Positions 1-8,243 of a stretch of DNA of 64,000 nt are shown here, piece after piece. The translations under genes were made by a program, and so were the position numbers. Source of the stretch: Streptomyces sp. Root431 (lineage in GTDB: Bacteria; Actinomycetota; Actinomycetes; Streptomycetales; Streptomycetaceae); NCBI RefSeq assembly GCF_001426585.1, contig NZ_LMEI01000009.1, forward strand, positions 461,621-525,620, written 5' to 3'. The number at the start of each line of letters is the position of its first letter. Position 1 is the first letter of the stretch. Below the pieces are notes generated by a model. That model searched no databases. It saw only the letters and a list, made by a program, of their open reading frames with translations, and had not been told where the DNA came from.

Positions 1-651
1 GGTGTCACCGCGCTTGGTGCTGTACGGCGAGGTGATGACGTGGTCCTTGATGGACCAGGTCCGGCCCTGGTCCTTGGACACGGCGTAGTCGATGCCGTCG
101 TAGTGGACGCCGTCGCCGAAGGGCTGCGGCGTGAACTCGTTGTGGACGAGGCCGTACCAGTCGCCGGTGTCCGGGTCGACCCACACCCCGGCCAGGTCGC
201 AGAAGTTCTTCTGGGAGTAGGACGATCCGGCGGGCGGGGAGGTGGACTCCAGACCGGTCGGGCTGTTGTTGCACCGCCACGTCGTGTCGTTGTTCTTGTC
301 GTCGGCGTTCGCCGGGTTCACCGCGTCGCTGAGCGCGCTCGACCGGACGGCGGTGTCGAAGTTCGTCCCGGTGAAGAAGGTCCATCTGCGCTGCTGCGTC
401 GATCCGTAGAGCGCGTGGGCCTGCTGGAAGTAGAAGGTGCCGTCCTTGTCGATGTAGGTGGCGGCGGGGGTGTCGTCGGGCTGGGTCCACGAACCCTTCG
501 CTCCGACAGTGACGTTGTAGGTGGCGGCGCTCGCGTTCGCGGTCCCGCTCGCGGTCGCCGACGCCGGCGCCGTCGCCGCGGCGCCGCCTCCGGCCACCGC
601 GAGGGCCACGGCGACGACCGTACCGATCAGGCTTCTTCGAGGAGCTGACAA
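1..651 (-). CDS. Secreted BNR/sialidase-fold repeat protein (5' part only)
   Basis: The N-terminal 217 codons of a gene whose 3' end lies outside the window. I start it at TTG 651, behind an AGGGAG ribosome site 9-10 bases upstream; no ATG/GTG in frame gives a signal peptide. Residues 1-45 form a Sec-type signal (SAPRRSL, then a Val/Ala-rich core and an AxA-type end). The rest is rich in Asp, Trp and Tyr and contains VSKDQGRTWS, a classic Asp-box (SxDxGxTW) of BNR repeats found in sialidases and other beta-propeller hydrolases. It is probably an extracellular beta-propeller protein; the substrate cannot be told from this fragment. It reads away from the repeat array at 778-993. Confidence 0.72.
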   Translation of the reverse strand, partial: MSAPRRSLIGTVVAVALAVAGGGAAATAPASATASGTANASAATYNVTVGAKGSWTQPDDTPAATYIDKDGTFYFQQAHALYGSTQQRRWTFFTGTNFDTAVRSSALSDAVNPANADDKNNDTTWRCNNSPTGLESTSPPAGSSYSQKNFCDLAGVWVDPDTGDWYGLVHNEFTPQPFGDGVHYDGIDYAVSKDQGRTWSIKDHVITSPYSTKRGDT

Positions 652-978
652 GGGTGACTCCCTGGGGGGTGGACTACGACTCCGTGCGCCGCCTCCGTGG
701 CGGCGATGTCCACAGAAGCGCGCCCGGCGAGCTGTGCACATGGACGCTCGCCCGGCGGGGCTTGGACTTTCGGGCCGGCGGGGAGTCGGCGCGGTGACGA
801 CTACAGCGCCACGACGGAGGGAGTCGGCGCGGCTACGGCCGCCATGCGACGGAGGGAGTCGGTGCGGATACGACTACCGCGCGACGACGGAGGGAGTCAG
901 CGTGGCTACGACTACCGCGCGACGACGGACGGAGTCGGCGTGGCTACGGCCGCCATGCGACGGACGGAGTCGGTGCGG
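652..978. other. Gene-free stretch holding the tandem repeat array
   Basis: Between the start of the secreted BNR protein and the stop of the TetR gene there is no convincing gene. The part nearest the BNR gene carries its ribosome site (AGGGAG). About 660-777 shows no motif I recognise, and 778-978 is a 35/38-bp tandem repeat (separate entry). Confidence 0.7.
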
Positions 979-993
979 CTACGACTTCCGCAG
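778..993. repeat. 35/38-bp tandem repeat running out of the TetR 3' end
   Basis: Five near-identical units start at 792, 830, 865, 903 and 941 (lengths 38, 35, 38, 38, 35), with partial units at both ends. Each contains GACGGAGGGAGTCGG or a one-base variant, followed by GGCTACG. The last partial unit (976-993) is the final coding part and TAG stop of the TetR gene, so the array looks like serial duplication of that gene's 3' end into its downstream region. Alternating 35 and 38 lengths suggest a higher-order 73-bp unit. There are no spacers of unique sequence, so this is not a CRISPR array. Confidence 0.85.
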
Positions 994-1560
994 CCAGGAC
1001 AGCTCCACCTCGACGGCCTCCGACAGGAGGGTGCGCGCGTGGTCGATCGCGAGGCAGCCGCTCAGCCAGCGCATGCTCAGGCCCTCCAGCAGGGCCGTGA
1101 GCCGCTCGGCGGACGCCGCGAGCCTGACCGCCGGCGCCATGGGCTGCACCTGGCCGAGGAGCCCGGCCACCTCCTGCACCCACACCAGGGTCGCCCGGGC
1201 GAGGTCCTCGCGCAGGACGGGATCGAAGACGGCGCTCGCCCTCAACTCGCCCCAGGCCGTGCTGTTCTCCCGGACCTCGGGGATGTCCTGGAGCTCCAGG
1301 AGCAGCACCTGGTCGAGCTCCTCGCGGGGGTCGAGCGGCTCCGCCGCCTCGGCCTGGGCCGCGGTGTACCGCTCGGCGCGGTCGTTGATGAACTCCAGCG
1401 TGTGGCGCAGGATTCCGTTGCGGTCCTTGAAGTGGTAGTAGATCAGACCGGTCGAGACCCCGGCCTCTTCGGCCAGTTCCTCCACACGGAGCCCGCGGAC
1501 CCCGCGCCGGGCGATCACCCGGGCGGCCGCTTCCAGGATCTGAGTACTACGAGATGCCAT
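979..1560 (-). CDS. TetR/AcrR-family transcriptional regulator
   Basis: 193 residues, the usual size for a TetR repressor. The N-terminal helix-turn-helix is clear: EELAEEAGVSTGLIYYHFKDRNGIL at about residues 28-52, ending in the family signature YYHFKDR. The remainder is an Ala/Leu-rich helical ligand-binding domain that gives no ligand. It sits 55 bases downstream of the kinase gene on the same strand and may be cotranscribed with it. Two TetR-like palindromes lie between the kinase and the agmatine deiminase gene (3325-3344 and 3463-3482); this protein is the nearest candidate to bind them, but that is inference. Confidence 0.88.
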   Translation of the reverse strand: MASRSTQILEAAARVIARRGVRGLRVEELAEEAGVSTGLIYYHFKDRNGILRHTLEFINDRAERYTAAQAEAAEPLDPREELDQVLLLELQDIPEVRENSTAWGELRASAVFDPVLREDLARATLVWVQEVAGLLGQVQPMAPAVRLAASAERLTALLEGLSMRWLSGCLAIDHARTLLSEAVEVELSWLRKS

Positions 1561-1615
1561 GTCACGAACCCTATCCGGACCGCCGGACGGCGCCCGCGCT
1601 CGGCCCGGGCCCCCT

Positions 1616-3250
1616 TCAGCCGTTGCGCCGGTACTGGCTCAGCACGACCGTGACAGGGCCGTCGCCTGCGCCCCCGTCGACCAGTCGCGCCACGACGAGC
1701 CGCCGGCCATCGGCGCTGCGGACGCAGAACGGCCGCTCGTCGGCGAGCTCGTCGTACGCGAGGCTCGTCACCGGTTCCGCGTCGATCCCCCGCTCGCAGT
1801 CGGCGGGGCCGAGCACGTACCCCGAGGCGACGAAGGCGTCGGCGTCCTCGGGGAGCACGAACCCGTTCTTGTCGCGGGCGAGGTACCAGTCGGCGGTCTC
1901 GGCGGGCGACACCTTCCCGGTGTCCAGGTCGAACTCGTAGCCGTCGTCCGGCGCGGTCAGCTCCACGTCCGCGTAGCCCGCCGCGTAACCGGCGGCGGGC
2001 CCCGCGCCGCCCCCTTCCGGATCGGTCGGCCAGTACGCGACCCCGGCCGCCGCGGCCAGCGCGACGAGGACGGCGGCGCCGCCCGCCATCAGAGCCGTAC
2101 GCCCCCGACGGTTACCGCGCCGGCCCCGGCGCACGGCCGGTTCGTCGTGCCGTACGGCCGATCCGCCTCTCCGCCCCGTCGATCCGTCCGGCGCACCGGC
2201 GTCCGGCGCGACCCGCTCCGTGGGGGTGGGGACCACGGGCGCGGCAGCCCGCGTGGGACGGTCGTGCGGCGAGAGCCCACCGGGGAGCGGGAGCTCGTGG
2301 GGCGACCGGAGCTCATGGGGCGACCTTAGGTCGTCGTACGACCGCAGCTCGTCGGACGCCCACGGCTCGCCCGGCAGCCCGAGCTCGCCCGGATCCGGCG
2401 ACGGGCCGACCGCCGGGTGCGCGCGGACGGCGGCGATCAGCTCGGCCGGGGTGGGACGCCGCTCCGGGGCCTTGGCCAGGCAGTGGCCGACGAGCTCGCG
2501 CAGCTCGACCGGTACGCGCGAGAGGTCGGCGGGCTCGTGGACCACGCGGTAGAGGGCCGCCGACTCGGGCCCCGCCCCGAAGGGCAGGGCGCCCCCGGCG
2601 ACGTACGCGGCCAGCGCGCCGAGCGCGAAGACGTCGGTCGCGGGCGTCACGGCGTGCCCGAGGGCCTGCTCCGGGGCCATGTACGCGGCGGTGCCGATCC
2701 GCAGACCGGTGCCGGTGAGGCCGGTGGCGTCGGCGGCGCGCGCGATGCCGAAGTCGATGACGCGCGGGCCGTCCTCGGCGACGAGGACGTTCGCGGGCTT
2801 GAGGTCGCGGTGGATCACGCCCGCCCCGTGGATCACCTGGAGGGCCTCGGCGATCCCGGCGACGAGGCGCAGCACGGTGGGCGCGGGGAGCGGACCGTGG
2901 CGCTCGACCACCTGCTGGAGCGAGGGGCCGGGGACGTACGTGGTGGCGAGCCAGGGGACGGTGTCGTCGGCGCCGGCGTCCACCACCTGTGCGGTGAAGA
3001 GGCCGTGGATGCGGCGGGCGCTCTCGACCTCCTGCGCGAACCGCCGGCGGAACTCCGGGTCGGCGGCGAAGTCCTCGCGCACCACCTTCAGGGCGATGGG
3101 CCGGCCGCCCGGGGTGTGGGCGAGGTAGACGACGCCCATGCCTCCGGAGCCGAGCCGGGCGTGGACCCGGTAGCCGCCGATCTCGTGGGGGTCGCCGGGC
3201 GTCAGCGGCTGGTGGGCCGGCTGCACCAGGGGCGGCTGGGTGGAGGACAT
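1616..3250 (-). CDS. Membrane serine/threonine protein kinase (Pkn2/PknB type)
   Basis: A 544-residue Hanks-type kinase. The catalytic domain (about residues 25-285) shows the glycine loop GSGGMGVVYLA, the ATP lysine in IALKVV, the catalytic loop HRDLKPANV, DFGIARA and the GTAAYMAPEQ activation/APE segment, so it should be active. A proline-rich juxtamembrane linker with a duplicated RSPHEL motif follows, then an Arg-rich stop-transfer end, one membrane helix (about residues 385-410) and a 130-residue extracytoplasmic domain without PASTA repeats. I prefer ATG 3250 over a longer frame because the 18 upstream residues are low-complexity and unlike kinases. A TetR-like operator lies 75 bases upstream. 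Confidence 0.9.
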   Translation of the reverse strand: MSSTQPPLVQPAHQPLTPGDPHEIGGYRVHARLGSGGMGVVYLAHTPGGRPIALKVVREDFAADPEFRRRFAQEVESARRIHGLFTAQVVDAGADDTVPWLATTYVPGPSLQQVVERHGPLPAPTVLRLVAGIAEALQVIHGAGVIHRDLKPANVLVAEDGPRVIDFGIARAADATGLTGTGLRIGTAAYMAPEQALGHAVTPATDVFALGALAAYVAGGALPFGAGPESAALYRVVHEPADLSRVPVELRELVGHCLAKAPERRPTPAELIAAVRAHPAVGPSPDPGELGLPGEPWASDELRSYDDLRSPHELRSPHELPLPGGLSPHDRPTRAAAPVVPTPTERVAPDAGAPDGSTGRRGGSAVRHDEPAVRRGRRGNRRGRTALMAGGAAVLVALAAAAGVAYWPTDPEGGGAGPAAGYAAGYADVELTAPDDGYEFDLDTGKVSPAETADWYLARDKNGFVLPEDADAFVASGYVLGPADCERGIDAEPVTSLAYDELADERPFCVRSADGRRLVVARLVDGGAGDGPVTVVLSQYRRNG

Positions 3251-3324
3251 GAGCGGCTCTTTCGGCGGTACGGAACGGCGGGGCCGCTCGGGCACACGGC
3301 GCACCCTGCGCCCGAGAGTGCCCG

Positions 3325-3344
3325 TTGGCTAAAGTTTCAGTCAA
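3325..3344. promoter_or_regulatory. TetR-like operator, copy 1
   Basis: The sequence TTGGCTAAAGTTTCAGTCAA is a 20-bp imperfect palindrome (7 of 10 base pairs match between half sites). Read on the minus strand it starts TTGACTGAAA, identical to the first half of copy 2. It lies 75 bases in front of the kinase start. Confidence 0.55.
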
Positions 3345-3462
3345 TATAGCCCCCGGCCCGGATGGGTAGTCGTCGAGCCGCCGCCGAACCGGCGCCGAAC
3401 CGCTCCCGAGGTGCCCACCGGCCCGCATACCAGGGCCTGCACGCCGACCGCGACCTCCGCGT

Positions 3463-3482
3463 TTGACTGAAAATCCAGTCAG
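3463..3482. promoter_or_regulatory. TetR-like operator, copy 2
   Basis: The sequence TTGACTGAAAATCCAGTCAG is a 20-bp palindrome with 8 of 10 half-site pairs matching. It shares TTGACTGAAA with copy 1 in inverted orientation, 138 bases away. It lies upstream of the agmatine deiminase gene, so one regulator could control both divergent genes. Confidence 0.6.
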
Positions 3483-3648
3483 TGTCAGAGTGGGGACCAC
3501 GGCCACCCCCACTCATGCCCTCGCGCAGCCGTCCCCACGGCCGCCGTCCGCGTGAAGCCCCAGGCCCGCGATTCCGCCGCCGCGCCGCGTCACCGCGATC
3601 CGCACACCGCCGCCGGATAGTCTCGCCAGCCCACGAACGGAGCACGTT

Positions 3649-4812
3649 GTGTCCCACCTCATCCCCTCCCGCCGCACCGCCCTGCGGGCCTTCGCCGGAA
3701 TCGGCGCCGCCCTCGGCCTCGGCGCCACCGCGTGCGGCCCGGAGGAGTCCGTCGCCGGCAGCACGGCGGGCGCCCCCTCCCGCACGCGGGCCGCCGAAGA
3801 GGAGCGTCGCTTCGGCGCCGAGTGGGAGAGCCACACCCGTACGTTCATGTCCTGGCCCGCCCTCGCGTCCGTCTGGGAGGACGACCTGCCCTACGTACGG
3901 GAGGACATCGCCCGCATCGCCCGGGCCGTCGGCGAGTACGAGGCGGTCGTGATGATGGCCCGCCCGGACCAGGTGGCGGCGGCGCAGCGGGCCTGCGGCC
4001 GGCAGGTCGAGGTGATCCCGCTCGCCGTCGACGACCTGTGGGCCCGCGACACCGTGCCCGTCTTCGTCGAGGACGGCGGGAAGGTCGTCGGGGTCGACTT
4101 CAACTTCAACGGCTGGGGCGACAAGCAGGAGCACACCAACGACGCGCAGGTGGGCCGGAAGCTGCTCGCCAAGTACGGCATTCCCCGCGAGCAGGCGCCT
4201 CTCGTCGCCGAGGGCGGCTCCTTCGAGACCGACGGCGAGGGCACCCTCCTCATCACCGAGAGCTCGATCGTCAACGACAACCGCAACCGCGGGAAGAGCC
4301 GGGACCAGATCGAGGACGAGCTGATCGACACCCTCGGCGTGGAGAAGGTGATCTGGCTGAAGGGCGTCCGCGGCGAGGACATCACCGACGCCCACGTCGA
4401 CAGCCTCGTACGGTTCACGGCCCCCGGCGTGGTCCTGCTCGACCAGGCGTTCCCCGGCACTCCCCCGGACTCCTGGTCCCGCTCGGCCGACCAGGCCCGC
4501 TCGGTGCTGTCCCAGGCGACCGACGCCCGGGGCCGGCGCTTCGAGATCATCGACCTGCCGCAGCCCGACCTCGACAGGATCACCGGCGAGGGCGACGACT
4601 TTGTCTCCACCTACGCCAACTTCTACGTCGCCAACGACTCGGTCTTCATGCCCAAGTTCGGCGACCGGAAGGCGGACGCGCGGGCGAAGGCCATCCTGCG
4701 GGAGCACTTCCCCGACCGGGACGTCGTCCAGGTGCAGATCGACACCATCGCCTCCGGCGGCGGCGGGATCCACTGCTCCACCCACGACCAGCCCGGGAAG
4801 CCCGCCGCCTGA
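3649..4812 (+). CDS. Agmatine deiminase family protein, Tat-exported lipoprotein
   Basis: 387 residues. Agmatine deiminases hydrolyse agmatine to N-carbamoylputrescine and ammonia. Family motifs are intact: WARDTVPVF, FNGWGDK, EGGSFETDG, TDAHVD and the C-terminal GGGGIHC with the catalytic cysteine. Unlike the usual cytoplasmic enzyme, the N-terminus is SRRTALRAFAGIG followed by a hydrophobic stretch and LGATAC, i.e. a twin-arginine signal ending in a lipobox. The protein should therefore be anchored outside the membrane. An extracytoplasmic location would mean degradation of external agmatine or a related guanidino compound. It is alone in its strand and is likely controlled by the palindrome at 3463-3482. 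Confidence 0.88.
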   Translation: MSHLIPSRRTALRAFAGIGAALGLGATACGPEESVAGSTAGAPSRTRAAEEERRFGAEWESHTRTFMSWPALASVWEDDLPYVREDIARIARAVGEYEAVVMMARPDQVAAAQRACGRQVEVIPLAVDDLWARDTVPVFVEDGGKVVGVDFNFNGWGDKQEHTNDAQVGRKLLAKYGIPREQAPLVAEGGSFETDGEGTLLITESSIVNDNRNRGKSRDQIEDELIDTLGVEKVIWLKGVRGEDITDAHVDSLVRFTAPGVVLLDQAFPGTPPDSWSRSADQARSVLSQATDARGRRFEIIDLPQPDLDRITGEGDDFVSTYANFYVANDSVFMPKFGDRKADARAKAILREHFPDRDVVQVQIDTIASGGGGIHCSTHDQPGKPAA

Positions 4813-4843
4813 CGGCGACGGGCCCCCGGCTGCCGAGCGCGCC

Positions 4844-6079
4844 TCAGAACCAGTGCAGGCAGTGCGGGGCGCGCTCGGCGCCGAAGAGGGCGTCCGCGAG
4901 GGCGGCGGCGCCCGGGCGGTGGGCCCGGATGTGTCCGGCGCGCACGAGGGCGCTCGGGGCGGTGCCGCCCAGATAGACCGAGCCCAGGTCGCGGACGTCC
5001 AGCGACAGGTCGGGCTCCCGGTCCGTCGGGACGCACTCGGCCTTGCCGTCCCGGACGGTCAGCAGGTGGCGGCCGTGCTCGCCGAGGAAGGGATCGTCGA
5101 CGTCGAGGACCAGTTCGCCGTCGACGAACCAGCCGCGCGCGGTCAGTGCCCGCGGGACGTCGAGGAGACGGACCCACAGCCAGTCGGTGTCGTTGTCCAC
5201 CTGTCCGGCGCGGAAGTCCGTGAGCTGCCAACGCAGCGGGTGCTCGGGCGGGAAGTGCCTGAACACGACCTGGGAGACCAGGTCGTGTCCGAGCAGGAAC
5301 CGGGCAAGCGCCGTGAAGACGGCGTCGTCCGCGGCGATCGTCTCGTCGACCTTCAGGGTGTCGGACTCGCCGAGCGTGTAGCTGGCGTAGCCGTCAGGGA
5401 CGCCGTCGGCGTCGCGGTGGACGGCGACGTAGCGCGGCGCCGGCGAGATCGGGGGCTGTCCCGCGCGCCGCTCCCACCAGCGGTGCGGCCGGGACAGCGC
5501 GCCGGGCTGCGCGCGCCGGTACCGGTCGTAGACCTCCTCCAGGATGTCGCCGCACTCGGCACTCCGCAGGACCTCGACCGAACCGGAGCCCGAGCCGGAA
5601 CCGGCATCGGCCGCCGCTCCCCGCGCCCGGGGTGCGGCGAAGGCCGCCTGGCTGCGGGTCACCGTCAGCCGCCGCGTATAGGTCGCCGGTCCGTAGCCGA
5701 ACCTGCCGTAGATGGGGGCCTCGGAGGCCAGCAGGACGGAGAGGTACTCCCCTCGCGTCCTCACGTCGGCGAGCTGACGCCGCATCATCGCGCTGAGCAC
5801 GCCCTGGCGTCGGTGCGAGGGCAGGACGCCGACGCCGCTCACCCCGGCGACCGGGGTCACGGCCCCGCCGGGCAGGGTGAGTTCGAAGGAGTACGCGCCG
5901 GCGGTGCCGACGGGCCGGCCGTCGGCCGTCACGGCGAGCAGGTTGCGGTCGTTCTCGAGCGCCGCCCACCAGACGCCGCCGCCGTCCTCGGCCGCGGTCT
6001 CCGGGAAGCGTCCGAACGCGGTGTGGAGCGTGTCGACGAAGACGTCGAGTTCCTGGTCGGTCGTGGGACGGATGTCCAT
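4844..6079 (-). CDS. Eis-like GNAT N-acetyltransferase
   Basis: 411 residues with the three-part layout of the Eis family. An N-terminal GNAT domain contains the acetyl-CoA loop GVGVLPSHRRQGVLSAMM (V-x-P-x-x-R-x-x-G). A second degenerate GNAT domain follows, then a C-terminal SCP2-like domain ending in the family-typical free C-terminal carboxylate, FW-rich here (HCLHWF). Eis proteins are hexameric and acetylate amines on aminoglycosides, peptides or proteins. I start at ATG 6079 behind GGGGAGG; the 18 residues upstream are not family-like. It ends 32 bases from the convergent agmatine deiminase gene. The substrate is unknown. Confidence 0.88.
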   Translation of the reverse strand: MDIRPTTDQELDVFVDTLHTAFGRFPETAAEDGGGVWWAALENDRNLLAVTADGRPVGTAGAYSFELTLPGGAVTPVAGVSGVGVLPSHRRQGVLSAMMRRQLADVRTRGEYLSVLLASEAPIYGRFGYGPATYTRRLTVTRSQAAFAAPRARGAAADAGSGSGSGSVEVLRSAECGDILEEVYDRYRRAQPGALSRPHRWWERRAGQPPISPAPRYVAVHRDADGVPDGYASYTLGESDTLKVDETIAADDAVFTALARFLLGHDLVSQVVFRHFPPEHPLRWQLTDFRAGQVDNDTDWLWVRLLDVPRALTARGWFVDGELVLDVDDPFLGEHGRHLLTVRDGKAECVPTDREPDLSLDVRDLGSVYLGGTAPSALVRAGHIRAHRPGAAALADALFGAERAPHCLHWF

Positions 6080-6237
6080 GGCTGCCGCTGCCTCCCCGGG
6101 ATGCGGGCACCGCGGCGCGCGATGCCCCGGCACAGTGCAGCCCCACCCCGCGGCCGGGTCAACCCAATTACGGCGTCGCGGCCTATTGCGTCACGGCCCA
6201 TTGCGTCACGGCGTACGGCGTCGCGGCCCATGGGGCG

Positions 6238-7029
6238 TCACGGCGTCCAGTACTGCGCGAGCGCTCCCTCCCGGTACGGCGCCGGGCTCACGCTGAGTTC
6301 GCCGGCGAAGGGGCGGTCGAGGACGAAGACGAGGAGCAGGCTGAAGCCGATGAGGGCGGCGACGGAGGCGACGAAGAGGATCTGGATGCGCAGCTTGCGC
6401 ATGCCGTAGAGGAAGGTGAGCGGGATCAGGACGATCGCGCCGCCGAAGGCCAGGACCTGGAGCAGCGGGGGCAGTTGCTGTTCGGCCATCGTCAGGCGCG
6501 CCCGGCGCTGGGAGGCGACGTCGTTCAGCTGGCTGACGGCCTCTTCGTAGAAGACCTCCTCGCGGGCGGTCTTCGGTTCGTACGACTGGAGGACGTCGTA
6601 GACGGCCTGGAACGAGCCGGCGGTGGTCCCGTAACTGGGCCGTCCCGCGCGCATCCGGGGCCACTGGTCCTCCACGACCGCGTGGACGTACGCGCTGAGG
6701 GCGCCGTCGAGGCGGGCGCGGACCGGGGGCGGGAAGGCGGCGGCGTCCCGGGCGATGAGGGCCATGTCGGTGGCCTCGGTCGCGACGATCGTCTGCGTGC
6801 TCTCCAGCTGCGTCCAGAGGGTGACGATGACGAAGGCGAGGATGATCCCGTAGATCGCGCCGAACATGCCGAGCGTGACCCCGACCATGTCGTTGTGCTC
6901 GCCCTCGGCGAGCGACGGGTACCTGCGGCGGAGCAGCACGCTGCCGGTGACGGCCAGGACGACGGTCCCGCCGACGGTGACCACGGTCAGGGTGAAGGTG
7001 CTGAAGTGATTGAGCAGCCAGAGCGACAT
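6238..7029 (-). CDS. DUF4239 membrane protein
   Basis: About 263 residues with four likely membrane helices. Two lie near the N-terminus (FTLTVVTVGGTVVLAVTGSV, and the GMFGAIYGIILAF region) and two near the C-terminus (VLAFGGAIVLIPLTFLYG and the stretch after RIQILFVASVAAL). Between them is a soluble helical region of about 100 residues. This 2+2 layout and the N-terminal G-x-x-Y-G-I-I-L-A-F motif match the DUF4239 (bestrophin-like) family; no function is established. Start choice is uncertain: ATG 7029 lacks a good ribosome site and a GTG at 7050 is an alternative. Confidence 0.78.
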   Translation of the reverse strand: MSLWLLNHFSTFTLTVVTVGGTVVLAVTGSVLLRRRYPSLAEGEHNDMVGVTLGMFGAIYGIILAFVIVTLWTQLESTQTIVATEATDMALIARDAAAFPPPVRARLDGALSAYVHAVVEDQWPRMRAGRPSYGTTAGSFQAVYDVLQSYEPKTAREEVFYEEAVSQLNDVASQRRARLTMAEQQLPPLLQVLAFGGAIVLIPLTFLYGMRKLRIQILFVASVAALIGFSLLLVFVLDRPFAGELSVSPAPYREGALAQYWTP

Positions 7030-7332
7030 GTGCGGGGAGTGTAGGGACACGGCGTGGGGGCGCCGCCCGGCCGCCGGCGGGCGCGCGGGACCGTTCCTCA
7101 CTCCTGCGTCCCCCGTACGGGCGGCGGTACACGGCCCGACCGTCCACGTCACGTGCGCCGCCGCCCGTGAGAGTCCACACCTTCGAGTGAGACGTTTCCG
7201 CATCGCAGATGCGAGGCGGTCCGAGCGGGGTCGGGTCCGCGCGCCTAGCGTGAGGAGTACGAGGAGTGCGAGGGACGTTCCGCCCGCTCGTACCCGCACC
7301 GACTTCTCTGTCTTCTCTGTGAGGCGTTCTCC
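7030..7332. other. Divergent intergenic region upstream of the molbindin gene
   Basis: About 300 bases without a gene. It holds the palindrome CGCATC-GCA-GATGCG at 7199-7213 (separate entry) and, at 7246-7251, a possible -10 hexamer TAGCGT for the molbindin gene. A GAGGAG run at about 7252-7266 is too far from the start to be its ribosome site; GTGAGGCG at 7319 is closer. Confidence 0.5.
7199..7215. promoter_or_regulatory. Candidate molybdate-regulon operator at molbindin
   Basis: CGCATC and GATGCG are perfect inverted 6-bp arms around GCA. The right arm extends to GATGCGAG, and this half-site (RATGYGAG) recurs in front of the xanthine-dehydrogenase operon (9856-9880) and modA (13979-13986 and 14017-14024). 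It is 120 bases upstream of the molbindin start. Confidence 0.5.
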
Positions 7333-7752
7333 ATGAGCCTGTCCATCCGCAACCAGATCGCCGGCACCGTCGTGGCCGTCACACCCGGTGAGGTCATGGC
7401 GACCGTCAAGGTCCGCCTCGTCGGCGGTCAGGGCGTGACCGCTGCGATCACGCTGGAGGCCGTCCGGGACCTCGGGCTCGGCGAGGGCTCCGCGGTGAGG
7501 GTCCTCGTGAAGTCGACCGAGGTCTCGCTCGCCACCGGTCCCGTCGAGGGGCTGTCGATCCGCAACCGGATCCCCGGCACCGTCGCCGACGTCGCCACCG
7601 GGGGCGCCATGGCCTCGGTCAAGGTGACCGTCGAGGGCGGCGAGCTGACCGCCGCGATCACCAAGGACGCCGTCGCCGACCTGGGCCTCGCGGCCGGGTC
7701 CTCCGTCGTCGCGCTGATCAAGTCGACGGAGATCGCGCTGTCCGCGGCCTGA
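7333..7752 (+). CDS. Di-domain molbindin (two TOBE/Mop domains)
   Basis: 139 residues made of two tandem TOBE (Mop) domains, about residues 2-68 and 75-139. Each begins S-I-R-N-x-I-x-G-T-V and ends with a K-S-T-E motif, the oxyanion-binding signature of molbindins. Such proteins bind molybdate or tungstate in the cytoplasm and buffer or store it for molybdenum-cofactor synthesis. The domains are about 50 percent identical by eye, so they arose by duplication. The next gene on the strand is a TOBE-containing regulator, and a molybdenum hydroxylase operon and modA follow within 7 kb. Confidence 0.92.
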   Translation: MSLSIRNQIAGTVVAVTPGEVMATVKVRLVGGQGVTAAITLEAVRDLGLGEGSAVRVLVKSTEVSLATGPVEGLSIRNRIPGTVADVATGGAMASVKVTVEGGELTAAITKDAVADLGLAAGSSVVALIKSTEIALSAA

Positions 7753-7835
7753 TCCCGTTCGGATCGGCGTCCGTCCCGTGGCGTCTCCGCGGCCTGGCCC
7801 GCCGTCGCCCGGTGCGCGTGGCCTAGAGTGCGGTT

Positions 7836-8231
7836 GTGCCGTCGTACAGCATTGGGCAGGCAGCGAGACTGCTCGGAGTGAGCTCGGAGACCGTCCGCCG
7901 GTGGGCCGACGGCGGACGCCTGCGCATGGACCGGGACGGTGCGGGCAACCGCGTGATCGACGGGGCCGGCCTGGCGCTCTTCGCCAAGGAGCGGGGCGCC
8001 GGTCTCCATGCCGTGCCGGAGGACGTGCCGACGTCCGTGCGCAACGCGTTCGTGGGGATCGTGACGGCGGTACGCGTCGACGACGTGGCCGCGCAGGTGG
8101 AGGTCCAGTCGGGGCCGCACCGGCTGGTCTCGCTCGTGACGCGGGAGGCCGTGGAGGAGCTGGGCCTCGATGTCGGGGTCACCGTCACGGCGCGGGTCAA
8201 GTCGACGAGTGTCCACATCGATCTGCCCTGA
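7836..8231 (+). CDS. MerR-type HTH / TOBE molybdate-responsive regulator
   Basis: 131 residues. The N-terminus (about 1-52) is a MerR/excisionase-like winged helix: SIGQAARLLGVSSETVRRWADGG. The C-terminus (about 66-131) is one TOBE domain (SVRNAFVGIV ... ARVKSTSVHIDLP) like those of the neighbouring molbindin. This architecture implies a DNA-binding protein that senses molybdate, playing the role ModE has in enterobacteria. It starts with GTG and follows the molbindin by 83 bases on the same strand. Its likely target is the RATGYGAG half-site repeated in this region; that is inference. Confidence 0.88.
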   Translation: MPSYSIGQAARLLGVSSETVRRWADGGRLRMDRDGAGNRVIDGAGLALFAKERGAGLHAVPEDVPTSVRNAFVGIVTAVRVDDVAAQVEVQSGPHRLVSLVTREAVEELGLDVGVTVTARVKSTSVHIDLP

Positions 8232-8243
8232 CCGAGGGCTTCC

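Larger units (their letters stand above)
3251..3648. other. Divergent promoter region between kinase and agmatine deiminase genes
   Basis: About 400 bases with no supported gene. It separates two oppositely transcribed genes and holds two copies of a 20-bp palindrome (3325-3344 and 3463-3482). Both copies contain TTGACT, which would also serve as a -35 hexamer, reading toward the kinase at the first site and toward the deiminase at the second. From about 3490 to 3648 I see no further motif; a clear ribosome site in front of the deiminase start is lacking apart from a weak GGAG at 3638. Confidence 0.55.

Noticed and set aside
778..993. Repeat array as a CRISPR locus
   Set aside because: Units are directly abutting with no unique spacers, lengths alternate 35/38, and the last unit is the end of a coding sequence. 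No cas gene is nearby.
1616..3304. Longer N-terminus for the kinase (start at 3304)
   Set aside because: The extra 18 residues are Arg/Pro-rich and unlike kinase N-termini; ATG 3250 begins a standard leader to the catalytic domain.
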